From Emticicia sp. C21 (GTDB taxonomy: Bacteria > Bacteroidota > Bacteroidia > Cytophagales > Spirosomataceae): DNA of 64,000 bases. The stretch lies in NCBI RefSeq assembly GCF_003418935.1, contig NZ_QVMT01000006.1, forward strand, positions 366,734 through 430,733. Direction: 5' to 3'. Made by a program: the position numbers and the translations under genes. The notes beneath the pieces were generated by a model. That model saw only the letters and a program-made list of their open reading frames with translations, was not told the DNA's origin and made no database searches. This document shows, in pieces, positions 16,615 to 24,582 of the stretch (the first letter of the stretch is position 1; each line of letters starts with the position of its first letter).

Positions 16615-16889
16615 TTTTATATAAGATTTTTAAGAAAAAATTGATTGGCGAAATTTAAGCAAAATAAGATAGACATTATGCAAGCATACTAATTTTTTTG
16701 TTAAAAATTTGTCATTCTAAGTAAAAAATTAAATATTTGGTACAGGTATACAAATTACTTCGTAATACTTTCGTATATTATTTCAAATGCGAAATGGCCT
16801 GTATACGAGCAAGAATTTTTGCGTGCTAATCAAAACCCAATAAAAAAATCTTTCCATATAGTTACTTTTCCCTAATCATACTGTCAAAA

Positions 16890-17492
16890 TTGAAAAACAA
16901 AGATTTTAAAGGAGTTGCAGATGAGGAGTTGGTTCGCATGTATATCGAAACCCAACGTAACGTGTATTTTGAAGAACTTTATGATCGCTATGTCGATAAA
17001 GTATACCGTAAATGTTTATCATTTGTCAAAAATGAAGCACAGGCTGAAGACTTTACACACGATATTTTCCTGAGATTGGTATTGAAACTGGGGAGTTTTA
17101 AAGAGCATGCTAAGTTTTCTACCTGGCTTTATTCTATCACCTACAACTATTGTATGGATCAGGTAAGACAAACGAAGCGTCAGGCAGAGGTAGCATTGGA
17201 TGAAAACTTTGATCTGGCAGATGACGGATATGACTTAGAGTTAGTAGAAATGCAATCGCAAGGCCTTAAAAAAGCTTTGCAAAAAATCGACCCAGACGAG
17301 AGAGCTATCTTATTGATGAAGTACCAAGATGATTTTAGTATTAAAGAAATAGCAGAAACCTTTAAGATATCAGAAAGCGCTGTGAAAATGCGCCTGATGC
17401 GTACAAAAGAGAAATTGAAGAAAATATATACCGAAAATGTTATTTTCTTCCTGATTATATTAATCAAAGCTATCTGGTTCTGGAGAAAGTAA
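16890..17492 (+). CDS. ECF-type RNA polymerase sigma factor with hydrophobic C-terminal tail
   Basis: The 200-residue protein starts at TTG (16890). It has sigma region 2 (YFEELYDRYVDKVYRKCLSFVKNEAQAEDFTHDIFLRL, then FSTWLYSITYNYCMDQVR) and region 4 (ALQKIDPDERAILLMKYQDDFSIKEIAETFKISESAVKMRLMRTKEKLKK). After region 4 comes VIFFLIILIKAIWFWRK, a hydrophobic stretch long enough for a membrane helix, which is unusual for a sigma factor. No anti-sigma gene is adjacent. Downstream genes encode a small acidic protein and a mechanosensitive channel. A role in an envelope or osmotic response is inferred only from context. Confidence 0.85.
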   Translation: MKNKDFKGVADEELVRMYIETQRNVYFEELYDRYVDKVYRKCLSFVKNEAQAEDFTHDIFLRLVLKLGSFKEHAKFSTWLYSITYNYCMDQVRQTKRQAEVALDENFDLADDGYDLELVEMQSQGLKKALQKIDPDERAILLMKYQDDFSIKEIAETFKISESAVKMRLMRTKEKLKKIYTENVIFFLIILIKAIWFWRK

Positions 17493-17593
17493 TTGACCAG
17501 CTTAGCACATTTTAAGATAATAAAACTGTTGAAAGATATCATTAGAAGAGAGATTCTTGAAATGTGAATTCGATTTTCTAAAAAATATTTGTT

Positions 17594-17785
17594 ATGACCG
17601 ACGATACATTACCAGACTTTGACGATGAAGCTCAAGCCCCCGCGCACCTGAAAGGGATGATTACCGCGGAAATTGACGTCATTCGGGATATCATGCAGGT
17701 TGTACAGATGTTTTTAGGTGAAACAATGGTAACAGGAGTGATATTATTGCAGGAACTGGAGAACAAAGAGAAAGAAGAAAAGTAG
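17594..17785 (+). CDS. Small acidic protein of unknown function
   Basis: This 63-residue protein has an acidic N-terminus (MTDDTLPDFDDEAQAPAHL), a central amphipathic helix and a charged lysine/glutamate tail. It lies 101 bp after the sigma factor and 20 bp before the MscS-like channel, so it is probably co-transcribed with the channel. It resembles no family I recognise. Being small, acidic and near an ECF sigma gene, it could be a sigma-binding peptide, but nothing in the sequence shows that. Confidence 0.5.
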   Translation: MTDDTLPDFDDEAQAPAHLKGMITAEIDVIRDIMQVVQMFLGETMVTGVILLQELENKEKEEK

Positions 17786-17805
17786 AAATTTTTGAATGCA
17801 TAGTT

Positions 17806-18636
17806 ATGGATAGACGAGTACCAAGTTTTGTTGAGACACTCATGGAAACTTTTAATAACCTTCTTAAAAGTTTCATGGGCTTCATATATAATCTGATTGG
17901 CGCATTAGCTATATTATTGATAGGCTGGCTGGTTGCCAAAGCTGTAGCTGCTATTACTAAAAAGATGCTGCAACAGATAGGCGCCGATAAGATTGGTGAA
18001 AAGCTGACGCAGATTGAGCCCATCAAAAGTATGAAAATAGAGATAAAAATAAGTACTATCATCTCTAAAATTCTCTACTATTTTATTCTGATATTTATTC
18101 TGCGCCCGGCAGCTGATACTTTGGGAGTGCCTGCTATTTCAGATATGGTAAAATTGCTGGTTGAGTTTATTCCGAAAATGATTTCGGCAGGTATCATGCT
18201 GTTTGTAGGTATATGGCTGGCCGATACACTCCGCAATTTTGTGGTATCGCTTTGTAAATCTTTCAATATTGCTGCCGGAAAACTGATAGGAACAGCCGTT
18301 TTCTTTTTCCTGTTGATCATCTTTGTGATTCAGTCGGTAGCGCAAGTGGGTATTAATACAAGCCTGCTAGAATCAAGCTTTAATCTTTTCATAGGCGGAA
18401 TCATCTTTGCCTTTGCTATTGGTTACGGCTTTGCATCAAAAGAAATATTATTGAATATAATATCGTCATTCTACAGTAAAAACAAATACAGAGAAGGACA
18501 GGTAGTAGAGATAGACGGAGTAAAAGGCGAAATTATTGCAATGGATAATACTACATTAACGCTACAGACCGAAGAATCGAAAACGGTATTTCCACTGCAG
18601 GTACTTCAATCGAAGAAAATCGTAATTTTTGACTAA
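17806..18636 (+). CDS. MscS-like mechanosensitive channel family protein
   Basis: This 276-residue inner-membrane protein has four to five hydrophobic helices. The first contains LIGALAILLIGWLVAKAVAAITKKM, the conserved TM-helix repeat seen in MscS-related proteins of the CmpX/YkuT type, and similar glycine-rich helices occur near residues 120 and 190. The C-terminal YREGQVVEIDGVKGEIIAMDNTTLTLQTEESKTVFP is the start of the MscS beta domain. The protein ends just after it, lacking the alpha/beta vestibule domain, so it is a short member. It may gate ions or small osmolytes during osmotic downshift. Confidence 0.8.
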   Translation: MDRRVPSFVETLMETFNNLLKSFMGFIYNLIGALAILLIGWLVAKAVAAITKKMLQQIGADKIGEKLTQIEPIKSMKIEIKISTIISKILYYFILIFILRPAADTLGVPAISDMVKLLVEFIPKMISAGIMLFVGIWLADTLRNFVVSLCKSFNIAAGKLIGTAVFFFLLIIFVIQSVAQVGINTSLLESSFNLFIGGIIFAFAIGYGFASKEILLNIISSFYSKNKYREGQVVEIDGVKGEIIAMDNTTLTLQTEESKTVFPLQVLQSKKIVIFD

Positions 18637-18661
18637 TTCAAAAATTAATGTTGATATTGTG

Positions 18662-18702
18662 TTACTCTTCCAATGTATAAACGTATAAATTTGGAAGAGT
18701 AA
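18662..18702 (+). terminator. Hairpin after the MscS-like gene
   Basis: Perfect 12-bp stem, TTACTCTTCCAA with TTGGAAGAGTAA, around a 17-nt loop, 26 bp after the stop. The tail is only weakly T-rich. Confidence 0.55.
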
Positions 18703-18812
18703 TAGCTCTTCTTAATAAATCAAACTGAATTCTTTTCAAACTGCGCTGGTCATCTATTGTATGATTAGACGTAACCGTTTTTGACCAAAATATCTAACCC
18801 CAATTTAATCCA

Positions 18813-19757
18813 ATGAGAAAGTTTATTCTTATCACAACCATTCTTTTATCAACAGCCAACTTATGGGCACAAAAAAACGACACGCTTAGCTTAAAAAATG
18901 CTAAAAACATGGCCGATTCATTAAAAGTCGGCTTCTGGAAGCCTAGAAATACGCAATTTGGTATTAACTTTAGTCAGGCAGCTTTTAATAACTGGCAAGG
19001 TGGCGGTATAAACAACTGGTCGATTGGAGCCTTGTTTAACAACCACGCAGAATATTATAAGAATAAAGGTGCCTTTATCAGTGATATTCAGTTTCAATTA
19101 GGAACCATCAATAACAAAGGGCAAAGAAGAGCCAAAAGCATTGACCGTCTATTTTTAGAAGCTAAATATTCGCATAAAATAAGCCCTAAAATAAACTGGT
19201 TTGCTGGTATAAACTTCTTGTCGCAATTTGCAAATGGGGTGGTCTATGAAAATGATGGTCTGCCTACCGAACGCAAAAGAACTATCTCGAGTTTTCTGGC
19301 TCCTGGCTATCTGGCAGAGGGTGTAGGTATTGAGTATAAACCTGTTCCTTACTTTGTATTGCAATTAGGCGGTGCTACACTACGCCAGACTTTTGTAACA
19401 AGCGATAAGGTATTTACTGATTTTACCGAATACAATAAGAAAGATGATGCTTACGGTGTAAAGAAAGGCAAAAAAGTATTGTTTGAAACAGGGTTTCAGT
19501 TAGTAGCTGCTTTTGATAAAGACATTGCCAAAAATGTGAATCTGAAATGTCGGTACCAGGCATTCTTAGCCTATACGCCAAAAAGAGAAGCCCCGGATAA
19601 AAACTCGATTGACCATAATATAAACCTGATTGCCACTGCCAAAGTGAATAAATATCTGAATGTCAACTTTACGCTCTTGGGAATTTATGACCGCGATCAG
19701 ATTGATAAGTTTCAGATAAGTCAGGGATTTGCCGCAGGATTATTGTTTACCCTTTAA
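18813..19757 (+). CDS. DUF3078 outer-membrane beta-barrel-like protein
   Basis: The 314-residue protein has a signal peptide (MRKFILITTILLSTANLWAQ). The hallmark FGINFSQAAFNNWQGGGINNWSIGALF, followed by alternating hydrophobic strands with GINFLSQFANGV and GVGIEYKPVPYFVLQLGGA, matches the DUF3078 family of Bacteroidota, read as an outer-membrane barrel. The last strands end in a hydrophobic pattern typical of barrels (GFAAGLLFTL). Its function is not established. It sits 32 bp upstream of mscL, so the two probably share a transcript. Confidence 0.8.
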   Translation: MRKFILITTILLSTANLWAQKNDTLSLKNAKNMADSLKVGFWKPRNTQFGINFSQAAFNNWQGGGINNWSIGALFNNHAEYYKNKGAFISDIQFQLGTINNKGQRRAKSIDRLFLEAKYSHKISPKINWFAGINFLSQFANGVVYENDGLPTERKRTISSFLAPGYLAEGVGIEYKPVPYFVLQLGGATLRQTFVTSDKVFTDFTEYNKKDDAYGVKKGKKVLFETGFQLVAAFDKDIAKNVNLKCRYQAFLAYTPKREAPDKNSIDHNINLIATAKVNKYLNVNFTLLGIYDRDQIDKFQISQGFAAGLLFTL

Positions 19758-19789
19758 TAATTTATAACCCCTTAAACGCCAGAAAATCA

Positions 19790-20116
19790 ATGCTAAAAGA
19801 ATTCAGAACTTTTATTGCTCAGGGCAATGTCCTTGACTTAGCTATTGGTGTGGTCATTGGTGCCGCATTCGGTAAAATCACTACCTCTTTGGTTGATGAT
19901 ATTATTATGCCAATTGTCAATGTATTGACAGGAGGCGGAGTAACGGGTGGTATTATTTTAAAAGAAGCCACTGTCGATGCCGCCGGTAAGGCCATACCTG
20001 CCATTACAATTAATTATGGTAATTTTATCAGTGTAGTAATTAACTTTTTTATTATTGCCTGGGTGCTTTTCCTGATTGTAAAGGGTGCTAATAAAATGAA
20101 ACTGACAGATAAATAA
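19790..20116 (+). CDS. mscL: Large-conductance mechanosensitive channel MscL (short)
   Basis: MscL forms a homopentameric pore that opens at high membrane tension to release solutes. The 108-residue protein has the N-terminal amphipathic helix MLKEFRTFIAQGNVLDLAIG, the pore-lining helix GVVIGAAFGKITTSLVDDIIMPI and a second membrane helix NFISVVINFFIIAWVLFLIV. The usual C-terminal helical bundle is nearly absent: the protein stops after KGANKMKLTDK, whereas typical homologues run to about 130-150 residues. Such truncation is generally compatible with channel activity. A strong terminator follows. Confidence 0.92.
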   Translation: MLKEFRTFIAQGNVLDLAIGVVIGAAFGKITTSLVDDIIMPIVNVLTGGGVTGGIILKEATVDAAGKAIPAITINYGNFISVVINFFIIAWVLFLIVKGANKMKLTDK

Positions 20117-20133
20117 TAAGCCCGGTTTTAGAT

Positions 20134-20173
20134 AAGCCTCCTATATGCTATATAAACTTATAGGAGGTTTTTT
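20134..20173 (+). terminator. Rho-independent terminator after mscL
   Basis: CCTCCTATA pairs with TATAGGAGG (9 bp) around a 13-nt loop, followed by TTTTTT. Confidence 0.85.
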
Positions 20174-20330
20174 AGTCGACACTTGTTGAAAAAACTGAAA
20201 ATAGAAGAAAACAAACCAAACATAATTTGGTTTATTTGAGAGAAATTCGAGACAAACTGGTAAATATTGTAGGTCAATTACCCTAAAATAAATTTTCTGT
20301 TTTTTCTTTTTCTTTCTATCATAATTAATT
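20174..20330. other. Intergenic region between mscL and ftsW
   Basis: No gene is seen. AAACCAAA (20213-20220) and TTTGGTTT (20226-20233) form an 8-bp stem with a 5-nt loop. The rest is AT-rich and leads to the ftsW promoter. Confidence 0.4.
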
Positions 20331-20338
20331 TACATTTG
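20331..20338 (+). promoter_or_regulatory. -7 element of the ftsW-murG operon
   Basis: TACATTTG matches TAnnTTTG and lies 97 bp before the ftsW ATG, implying a leader of about 90 nt. No TTG -33 was seen; the upstream spacer is T-rich. Confidence 0.5.
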
Positions 20339-20346
20339 TTATCAAG

Positions 20347-20385
20347 TTTAATTTAGGGCGTGAACCCGCCAGAGATTAAATTTTT
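20347..20385 (+). promoter_or_regulatory. Attenuator-like hairpin in the ftsW leader
   Basis: TTTAATTT (20347-20354) pairs with AGATTAAA (20373-20380), and an inner GGCG/CGCC stem closes a TGAACC loop. TTTTT follows. This looks like an intrinsic terminator placed inside the leader, before the division genes. Confidence 0.4.
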
Positions 20386-20435
20386 CGTGCTTATATCCTA
20401 TAATCTTTTTTTGCGGTGTTCCGCTATTATGCGTC

Positions 20436-21620
20436 ATGGAAACGTGGTTAAAAGACAAACTGCGTGGCGACTGGCAAATCTGGTTTATTATCGCCGTGCT
20501 TTCGTTATTCAGTATACTGGTAGTTTATAGTGCCAGTTCCGCTCTTGCTTACAAAAGAGCCGGTGGAAACACCGAAAGCTATCTGCTCTCTCATACTATC
20601 CATTTATTATTAGGTTTGGGAGTAATCTGGTGCATGCACCGAATCAACTACACAAATTTTGCTGGTGTTTCAAGATTATTGCTTTGGATTACGCCAATGC
20701 TCTTGTTGTATACGTATTTCTTTGGAACAACTGTGGGAGGAACCAAACGTTGGATCAACATCTTTGGTATCTCATTTCAGTCATCAGATTTAGTGCGCTT
20801 GGTATTAATTACCAATTTGGCAGCCATGCTGGCGCGCAGACAGAATATGGAATATAACCCAAAAACTTTGTTAGGACTGATATTCTGGTGTGGCTTGTTG
20901 TGTGGGATGTTAGCTATAACCAACTTTTCGACGGCAGTTATTCTGGGAATTACCTGTTTTATCATTATGTGGGTTGGCCGTGTACCTGGAAGATACCTGA
21001 TACGCATGGCAGGTTTTGTGATAGGAGCGATTGTAATAGTAGTAAGCATCAGTATATTTCTCTATAACAGAGGGGTTGATTTTGGCCGCGGACAGGTAGT
21101 ATTAGAGCGTATAGAAGCTTTTGCCAAAGTTGATTTAAACGGAGATAAAGTAATGGGCAATGCTGATAGAGACGACAGTTATCAGCGAGACCAGGCTATG
21201 ATTGCTATTGCCAGAGGTGGTGCGATAGGTATCGGCCCTGGAAAAAGTTTTCAACGTAATTATCTGCCAGAGGCCTTTTCTGACTATATATATGCCATTA
21301 TTGTTGAAGAATATGGCTTTTTAGGGGCAATTGTTACCATGTTTATGTACCTTTGGCTCTTGTATAGAGGCCTGAAAAATGTCGAGAATACTAATCGTGC
21401 TTTTGGTGGGCTACTCTGTGTAGGGCTTACGTTTAGTATAGTATTTCAGGCATTTGTACATATGTTTATCAATGTAGGCTTAGGCCCCGTAACCGGACAG
21501 ACCCTACCATTGATGAGTATGGGAGGAACCTCTATTTTGTTTACCTCGGTAGCTATTGGTATTGTGCTAAGCGTAACCAAAGGAGAACACGACGAGGCCA
21601 AAGTAGCTGCTTTAAAATAA
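20436..21620 (+). CDS. ftsW: Division-specific peptidoglycan polymerase FtsW
   Basis: This 394-residue SEDS-family protein has about ten membrane helices. It polymerises septal glycan from lipid II together with a class B PBP. Conserved features are VVYSASSALAY at the start, TVGGTKRWINIFGISFQSSDLVRL (the family GARRWI..G..FQPSE motif), the large loop with IGIGPGKSFQRNYLPEAFSDYIYAIIVEEYGFLG and the last helices with GPVTGQTLPLMSMGGTS. FtsW rather than RodA is assigned because murG follows by 13 bp and ftsQ-ftsA-ftsZ lie downstream, the dcw order. Confidence 0.93.
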   Translation: METWLKDKLRGDWQIWFIIAVLSLFSILVVYSASSALAYKRAGGNTESYLLSHTIHLLLGLGVIWCMHRINYTNFAGVSRLLLWITPMLLLYTYFFGTTVGGTKRWINIFGISFQSSDLVRLVLITNLAAMLARRQNMEYNPKTLLGLIFWCGLLCGMLAITNFSTAVILGITCFIIMWVGRVPGRYLIRMAGFVIGAIVIVVSISIFLYNRGVDFGRGQVVLERIEAFAKVDLNGDKVMGNADRDDSYQRDQAMIAIARGGAIGIGPGKSFQRNYLPEAFSDYIYAIIVEEYGFLGAIVTMFMYLWLLYRGLKNVENTNRAFGGLLCVGLTFSIVFQAFVHMFINVGLGPVTGQTLPLMSMGGTSILFTSVAIGIVLSVTKGEHDEAKVAALK

Positions 21621-21633
21621 TAACAATAACTGA

Positions 21634-22734
21634 ATGAGTAAAGGCACTAAAATAATAATTTCGGGTGGAGGTACAGGCGGGCATATTTATCCTGCAGTGG
21701 CAATTGCCAATGAACTGAAAGCCAAAGACCCAAGTATAGAAATCTTATTTGTAGGTGCCGAGGGGAAAATGGAAATGGAGAAAGTGCCTAAAGCAGGGTA
21801 TAAAATCATAGGTTTACCCATTGCAGGTATCAATCGCTCCAATATGTTGGCCAACATCGGGCTACCATTTAAGTTAATCAGAAGTCTATGGAAAACGTAT
21901 AGCGTTATCAAGAATTTCAAGCCCAATGTGGCTATCGGTGTAGGAGGCTATGCCAGCGGGCCAACCTTGATAATGGCTAACTTTTTAAAAGTACCTACTT
22001 TGATTCAAGAGCAGAACTCCTTTGCCGGCGTTACCAATAAGAATTTAGCCAAAAAGGCAAAGAAAATATGTGTGGCGTATCTGGGCATGGAACGGTTTTT
22101 CCCGGCTGAGAAGATTGTCATGACGGGGAATCCGGTAAGAAAAGATATTCTGGAAACCGCTTCAAAACGTGAACAGGCATTGAAACACTTTGGTCTAAGT
22201 GATGATAGAAAAATATTGCTGATTATCGGTGGTAGCCAGGGCGCAAAAACCATTAATGAGTCAATAAAGGCGGGTTTAAATGATTTAATTTCCAATGATT
22301 TGCAGATTATCTGGCAAACAGGTAAATTGTTTATCGACCAGGCTAAGTCGGCAGTAGATGCTTTACAAACCAATAGGGTTTATATATCTGACTTTATCTA
22401 TGAAATGGATTTAGCCTATGCTGCAGCCGATCTAGTGGTTTCAAGAGCAGGAGCATTGTCAGTATCTGAATTGTGTTTAACAGCCAAGCCGTCTATTCTG
22501 GTGCCTTTTCCGGCTGCGGCAGAAGACCATCAGACACAGAATGCACTAAGTCTGGTTAATGTAAATGCAGCCTGGCTGGTAAAAGACCAGGAAGCGAGAG
22601 AGAAATTGGTGGATAAAGCCATTGAACTGGCTGATAACCCAACAACCATGAAAGAATTGAGTAAAAACATCAAGACTCTAGGAAAACCGAATGCGGGGCA
22701 GGAGATAGCCGAAGAAGTCTTACGTTTAATATAG
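21634..22734 (+). CDS. murG: UDP-GlcNAc transferase MurG (lipid II synthesis)
   Basis: MurG adds GlcNAc to lipid I on the inner face of the cytoplasmic membrane, yielding lipid II. The 366-residue GT28 enzyme shows the N-terminal GGGTGGHIYPAVAIANEL glycine loop, GVGGYASGPTLIMA near residue 106, QEQNSFAGVTNK near 128, IGGSQGAKTINES near 195 for UDP binding, and SRAGALSVSEL plus PFPAAAEDHQTQNA near 285. Length and motifs are complete. It is 13 bp downstream of ftsW and 18 bp upstream of the transferase-like gene, in one operon. Confidence 0.95.
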   Translation: MSKGTKIIISGGGTGGHIYPAVAIANELKAKDPSIEILFVGAEGKMEMEKVPKAGYKIIGLPIAGINRSNMLANIGLPFKLIRSLWKTYSVIKNFKPNVAIGVGGYASGPTLIMANFLKVPTLIQEQNSFAGVTNKNLAKKAKKICVAYLGMERFFPAEKIVMTGNPVRKDILETASKREQALKHFGLSDDRKILLIIGGSQGAKTINESIKAGLNDLISNDLQIIWQTGKLFIDQAKSAVDALQTNRVYISDFIYEMDLAYAAADLVVSRAGALSVSELCLTAKPSILVPFPAAAEDHQTQNALSLVNVNAAWLVKDQEAREKLVDKAIELADNPTTMKELSKNIKTLGKPNAGQEIAEEVLRLI

Positions 22735-22752
22735 TATTAGCTGAAGCCCTTT

Positions 22753-23535
22753 ATGAAAATTTTCTTTTCTGAAAACAGAGTTGATTATTCAAATTATACC
22801 TTCGATTACGCGATCTATTGTTACAAAGAGTCGCAGGAAGAGATGCCAGAGATATATGCAAAAGGATTTTTACCTTATACAGGCGATTTGAGCATAGAGG
22901 GAGATATTTTTTATCTGGCAAGAAGCTTAAGAGTGGAGTTAGATAGTTTTGAAGATACTTCCGAGAATCGCAGAGTCAATCGTTTAGTGGAACCGTTAAA
23001 GGTTGAATTAGCCGTAATTAAGAAAGAAGACTTTGATTTGAATGACCCAACCTTTGCCGATTTTTGTCAGGAATACATCTCGCAGCGTATCGGTGACGAC
23101 AATATGAGCATGGAGCGTTGGCAATATATTCTGTCGAGAGAAATAGGAACTCATATTTTTCGTTTTTCATCAGAGGGTAAGTTGTTAGGATTTATTCTCG
23201 GTGCTTTAGATGAAAATATCTTACACTATTGGTTTGCGTTCTTTGATACTGAATATATGCGTACGCACTCGTTGGGTAAGTGGATGATGTGGAGAGCCAT
23301 ACGCTGGGCAAAAGATAATGGGTTAAAATATGTGTATCTGGGTACAGCTTATAAACCAGGGGCCTTATACAAAATAAGAGATCACAAAGGATTAGCGTAC
23401 TATAACGGGTACGAGTGGAGCAAGGATATAGAAAAATTAAAAGAACTTTGCAAAACCGATTTAGAATCCAAAGAAGCCGATCATTTTAAGCTGATGGGAG
23501 ATAAGAATGGATTCTTGAAGAAATTGAGTGATTGA
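22753..23535 (+). CDS. Arginyl-tRNA--protein-transferase-like GNAT protein
   Basis: The 260-residue protein lies in the place where murC normally sits in this cluster. LARSLRVELDSFEDTSENRRVNR near residue 56 resembles the SLR...F..SSENRR segment of ATE-type transferases. The second half is GNAT-like (LGFILGALDENILHYWFAFFD, then SLGKWMMWRAIRWAKDNGLKYVYLG). It ends with TAYKPGALYKIRDHKGLAYYNGYEW, like the Y-LG-Y....Y K...P segment of R-transferases. The N-terminal cysteine cluster of eukaryotic ATE is absent. Such enzymes add amino acids to protein N-termini and so influence degradation. The substrate and its connection to division are unknown. Confidence 0.65.
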   Translation: MKIFFSENRVDYSNYTFDYAIYCYKESQEEMPEIYAKGFLPYTGDLSIEGDIFYLARSLRVELDSFEDTSENRRVNRLVEPLKVELAVIKKEDFDLNDPTFADFCQEYISQRIGDDNMSMERWQYILSREIGTHIFRFSSEGKLLGFILGALDENILHYWFAFFDTEYMRTHSLGKWMMWRAIRWAKDNGLKYVYLGTAYKPGALYKIRDHKGLAYYNGYEWSKDIEKLKELCKTDLESKEADHFKLMGDKNGFLKKLSD

Positions 23536-23715
23536 GCGATTTAGCGAATGAGTGATTATTCTAATTGTGAATTAGTAAATGGCAGATTAGCGAATAATTG
23601 TGTTTTAGCCTAATTTTTCTATTTTAATATTCACTAATTCACAATTCGCCCGCGCGGCGTCCGCATTCACGATTAAAAATCACTAAATCACTCATTCACT
23701 CAATCGCTAAATAAA
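23526..23715. repeat. Large intergenic inverted repeat between the ATE-like gene and ftsQ
   Basis: The left arm (from TTGAGTGATTGAGCGATTTA) and right arm (AAATCACTCATTCACTCAAT to 23711) are complementary over most of their length. Inner arms AATTGTGAATTAGTAAAT and ATTCACTAATTCACAATT extend the stem. The loop is about 50 nt. A GC-rich block (23647-23664) interrupts the right arm. The left arm begins within the last codons of the ATE-like gene. The whole uses the GAATGAGTGATT words found at other loci. Confidence 0.65.
23647..23664. repeat. GC-rich island 2
   Basis: CGCCCGCGCGGCGTCCGC, inserted in the right arm of the large inverted repeat; its reverse reads GCGGACGCCGCGCGGGCG, like island 1. 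Confidence 0.5.
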
Positions 23716-23733
23716 TTTTACGTGCTAAAGTAA

Positions 23734-24501
23734 ATGGAAAAGAAATTAAATTTTAAGAAAATCGGCAAGTGGGTCATGGCTGGGAGTGCCTTGATTGCAG
23801 TTGTTGTGCTTATTATTTTTTCGAGCAATACCTTTTCTACCGACCGTTGCAAAAAGATTGAGATAAAGATTAAAAATGCCAACGAGCAATTTTTTATCGA
23901 TAAAAAAGAAATCGAAAATCTGGCTACCAAACAAGGGGGTGATCAGTTAACAGGTAGATTATTTGAGAAAATAGATTTAAGAGAAATTGAAAAAAGAGTA
24001 TTAAAAAATAAACAAATTAAGAGTTGTCAGGTTTTCAGAGGTATAGAGGGTAATCTTAATATTGATATAGAACAACATATTCCTGTAGCTAGAATCCTGA
24101 TGTCCGACGGCCGTGAAGATGTATATGTTGATAAGGATGGATACTTTTTTCCCCTCTCTGAAAGATATTCCGCAAGAATTATATTGCTTTCGGGCGAATA
24201 TTTCCGAAATTTGCCGAGTTTAAAGCAACAACGTCAGGAAAATTTATTAAATTTCATCAATTTAATAAACGATGACAATTTCTTAAAAGCTCAATTTACA
24301 CAATTAGATATTAACCGTGCCGGGAATATCACCATTGTACCCTTATTAGGAAAACACGTAGTTGAGTTTGGAGAAGCTGAAAACGTTCAGAATCGATTGA
24401 ATCGCTTAAAAATATTTTACAAGCAGATTTTACCTGTACAGGGTTGGGATACATTCACACATGTGAGTGTAAAGTATGATGGGCAGGTGGTTTGTAAGTA
24501 A
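23734..24501 (+). CDS. ftsQ: Cell division protein FtsQ/DivIB
   Basis: FtsQ is a bitopic divisome protein that links early and late division proteins. The 255-residue protein has a short basic cytoplasmic part, one membrane helix (WVMAGSALIAVVVLIIFSS, residues 13-31) and a periplasmic part with a POTRA-like start (FFIDKKEIENLATKQGG). The conserved strand IEGNLNIDIEQHIPVARI, then YVDKDGYFFPLSERYSARIILLSG and the C-terminal beta domain QLDINRAGNITIVPLLGKHVVEFGE follow. Identity rests on these weakly conserved features plus position immediately before ftsA. The large inverted repeat lies upstream. Confidence 0.88.
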   Translation: MEKKLNFKKIGKWVMAGSALIAVVVLIIFSSNTFSTDRCKKIEIKIKNANEQFFIDKKEIENLATKQGGDQLTGRLFEKIDLREIEKRVLKNKQIKSCQVFRGIEGNLNIDIEQHIPVARILMSDGREDVYVDKDGYFFPLSERYSARIILLSGEYFRNLPSLKQQRQENLLNFINLINDDNFLKAQFTQLDINRAGNITIVPLLGKHVVEFGEAENVQNRLNRLKIFYKQILPVQGWDTFTHVSVKYDGQVVCK

Positions 24502-24582
24502 AAACAGAGGTCGGCATTTATAGTTTATGATACCCTCCATAAAGCTAAATAGTCATGGATAAATGCCTTAAAAAATAACGAG

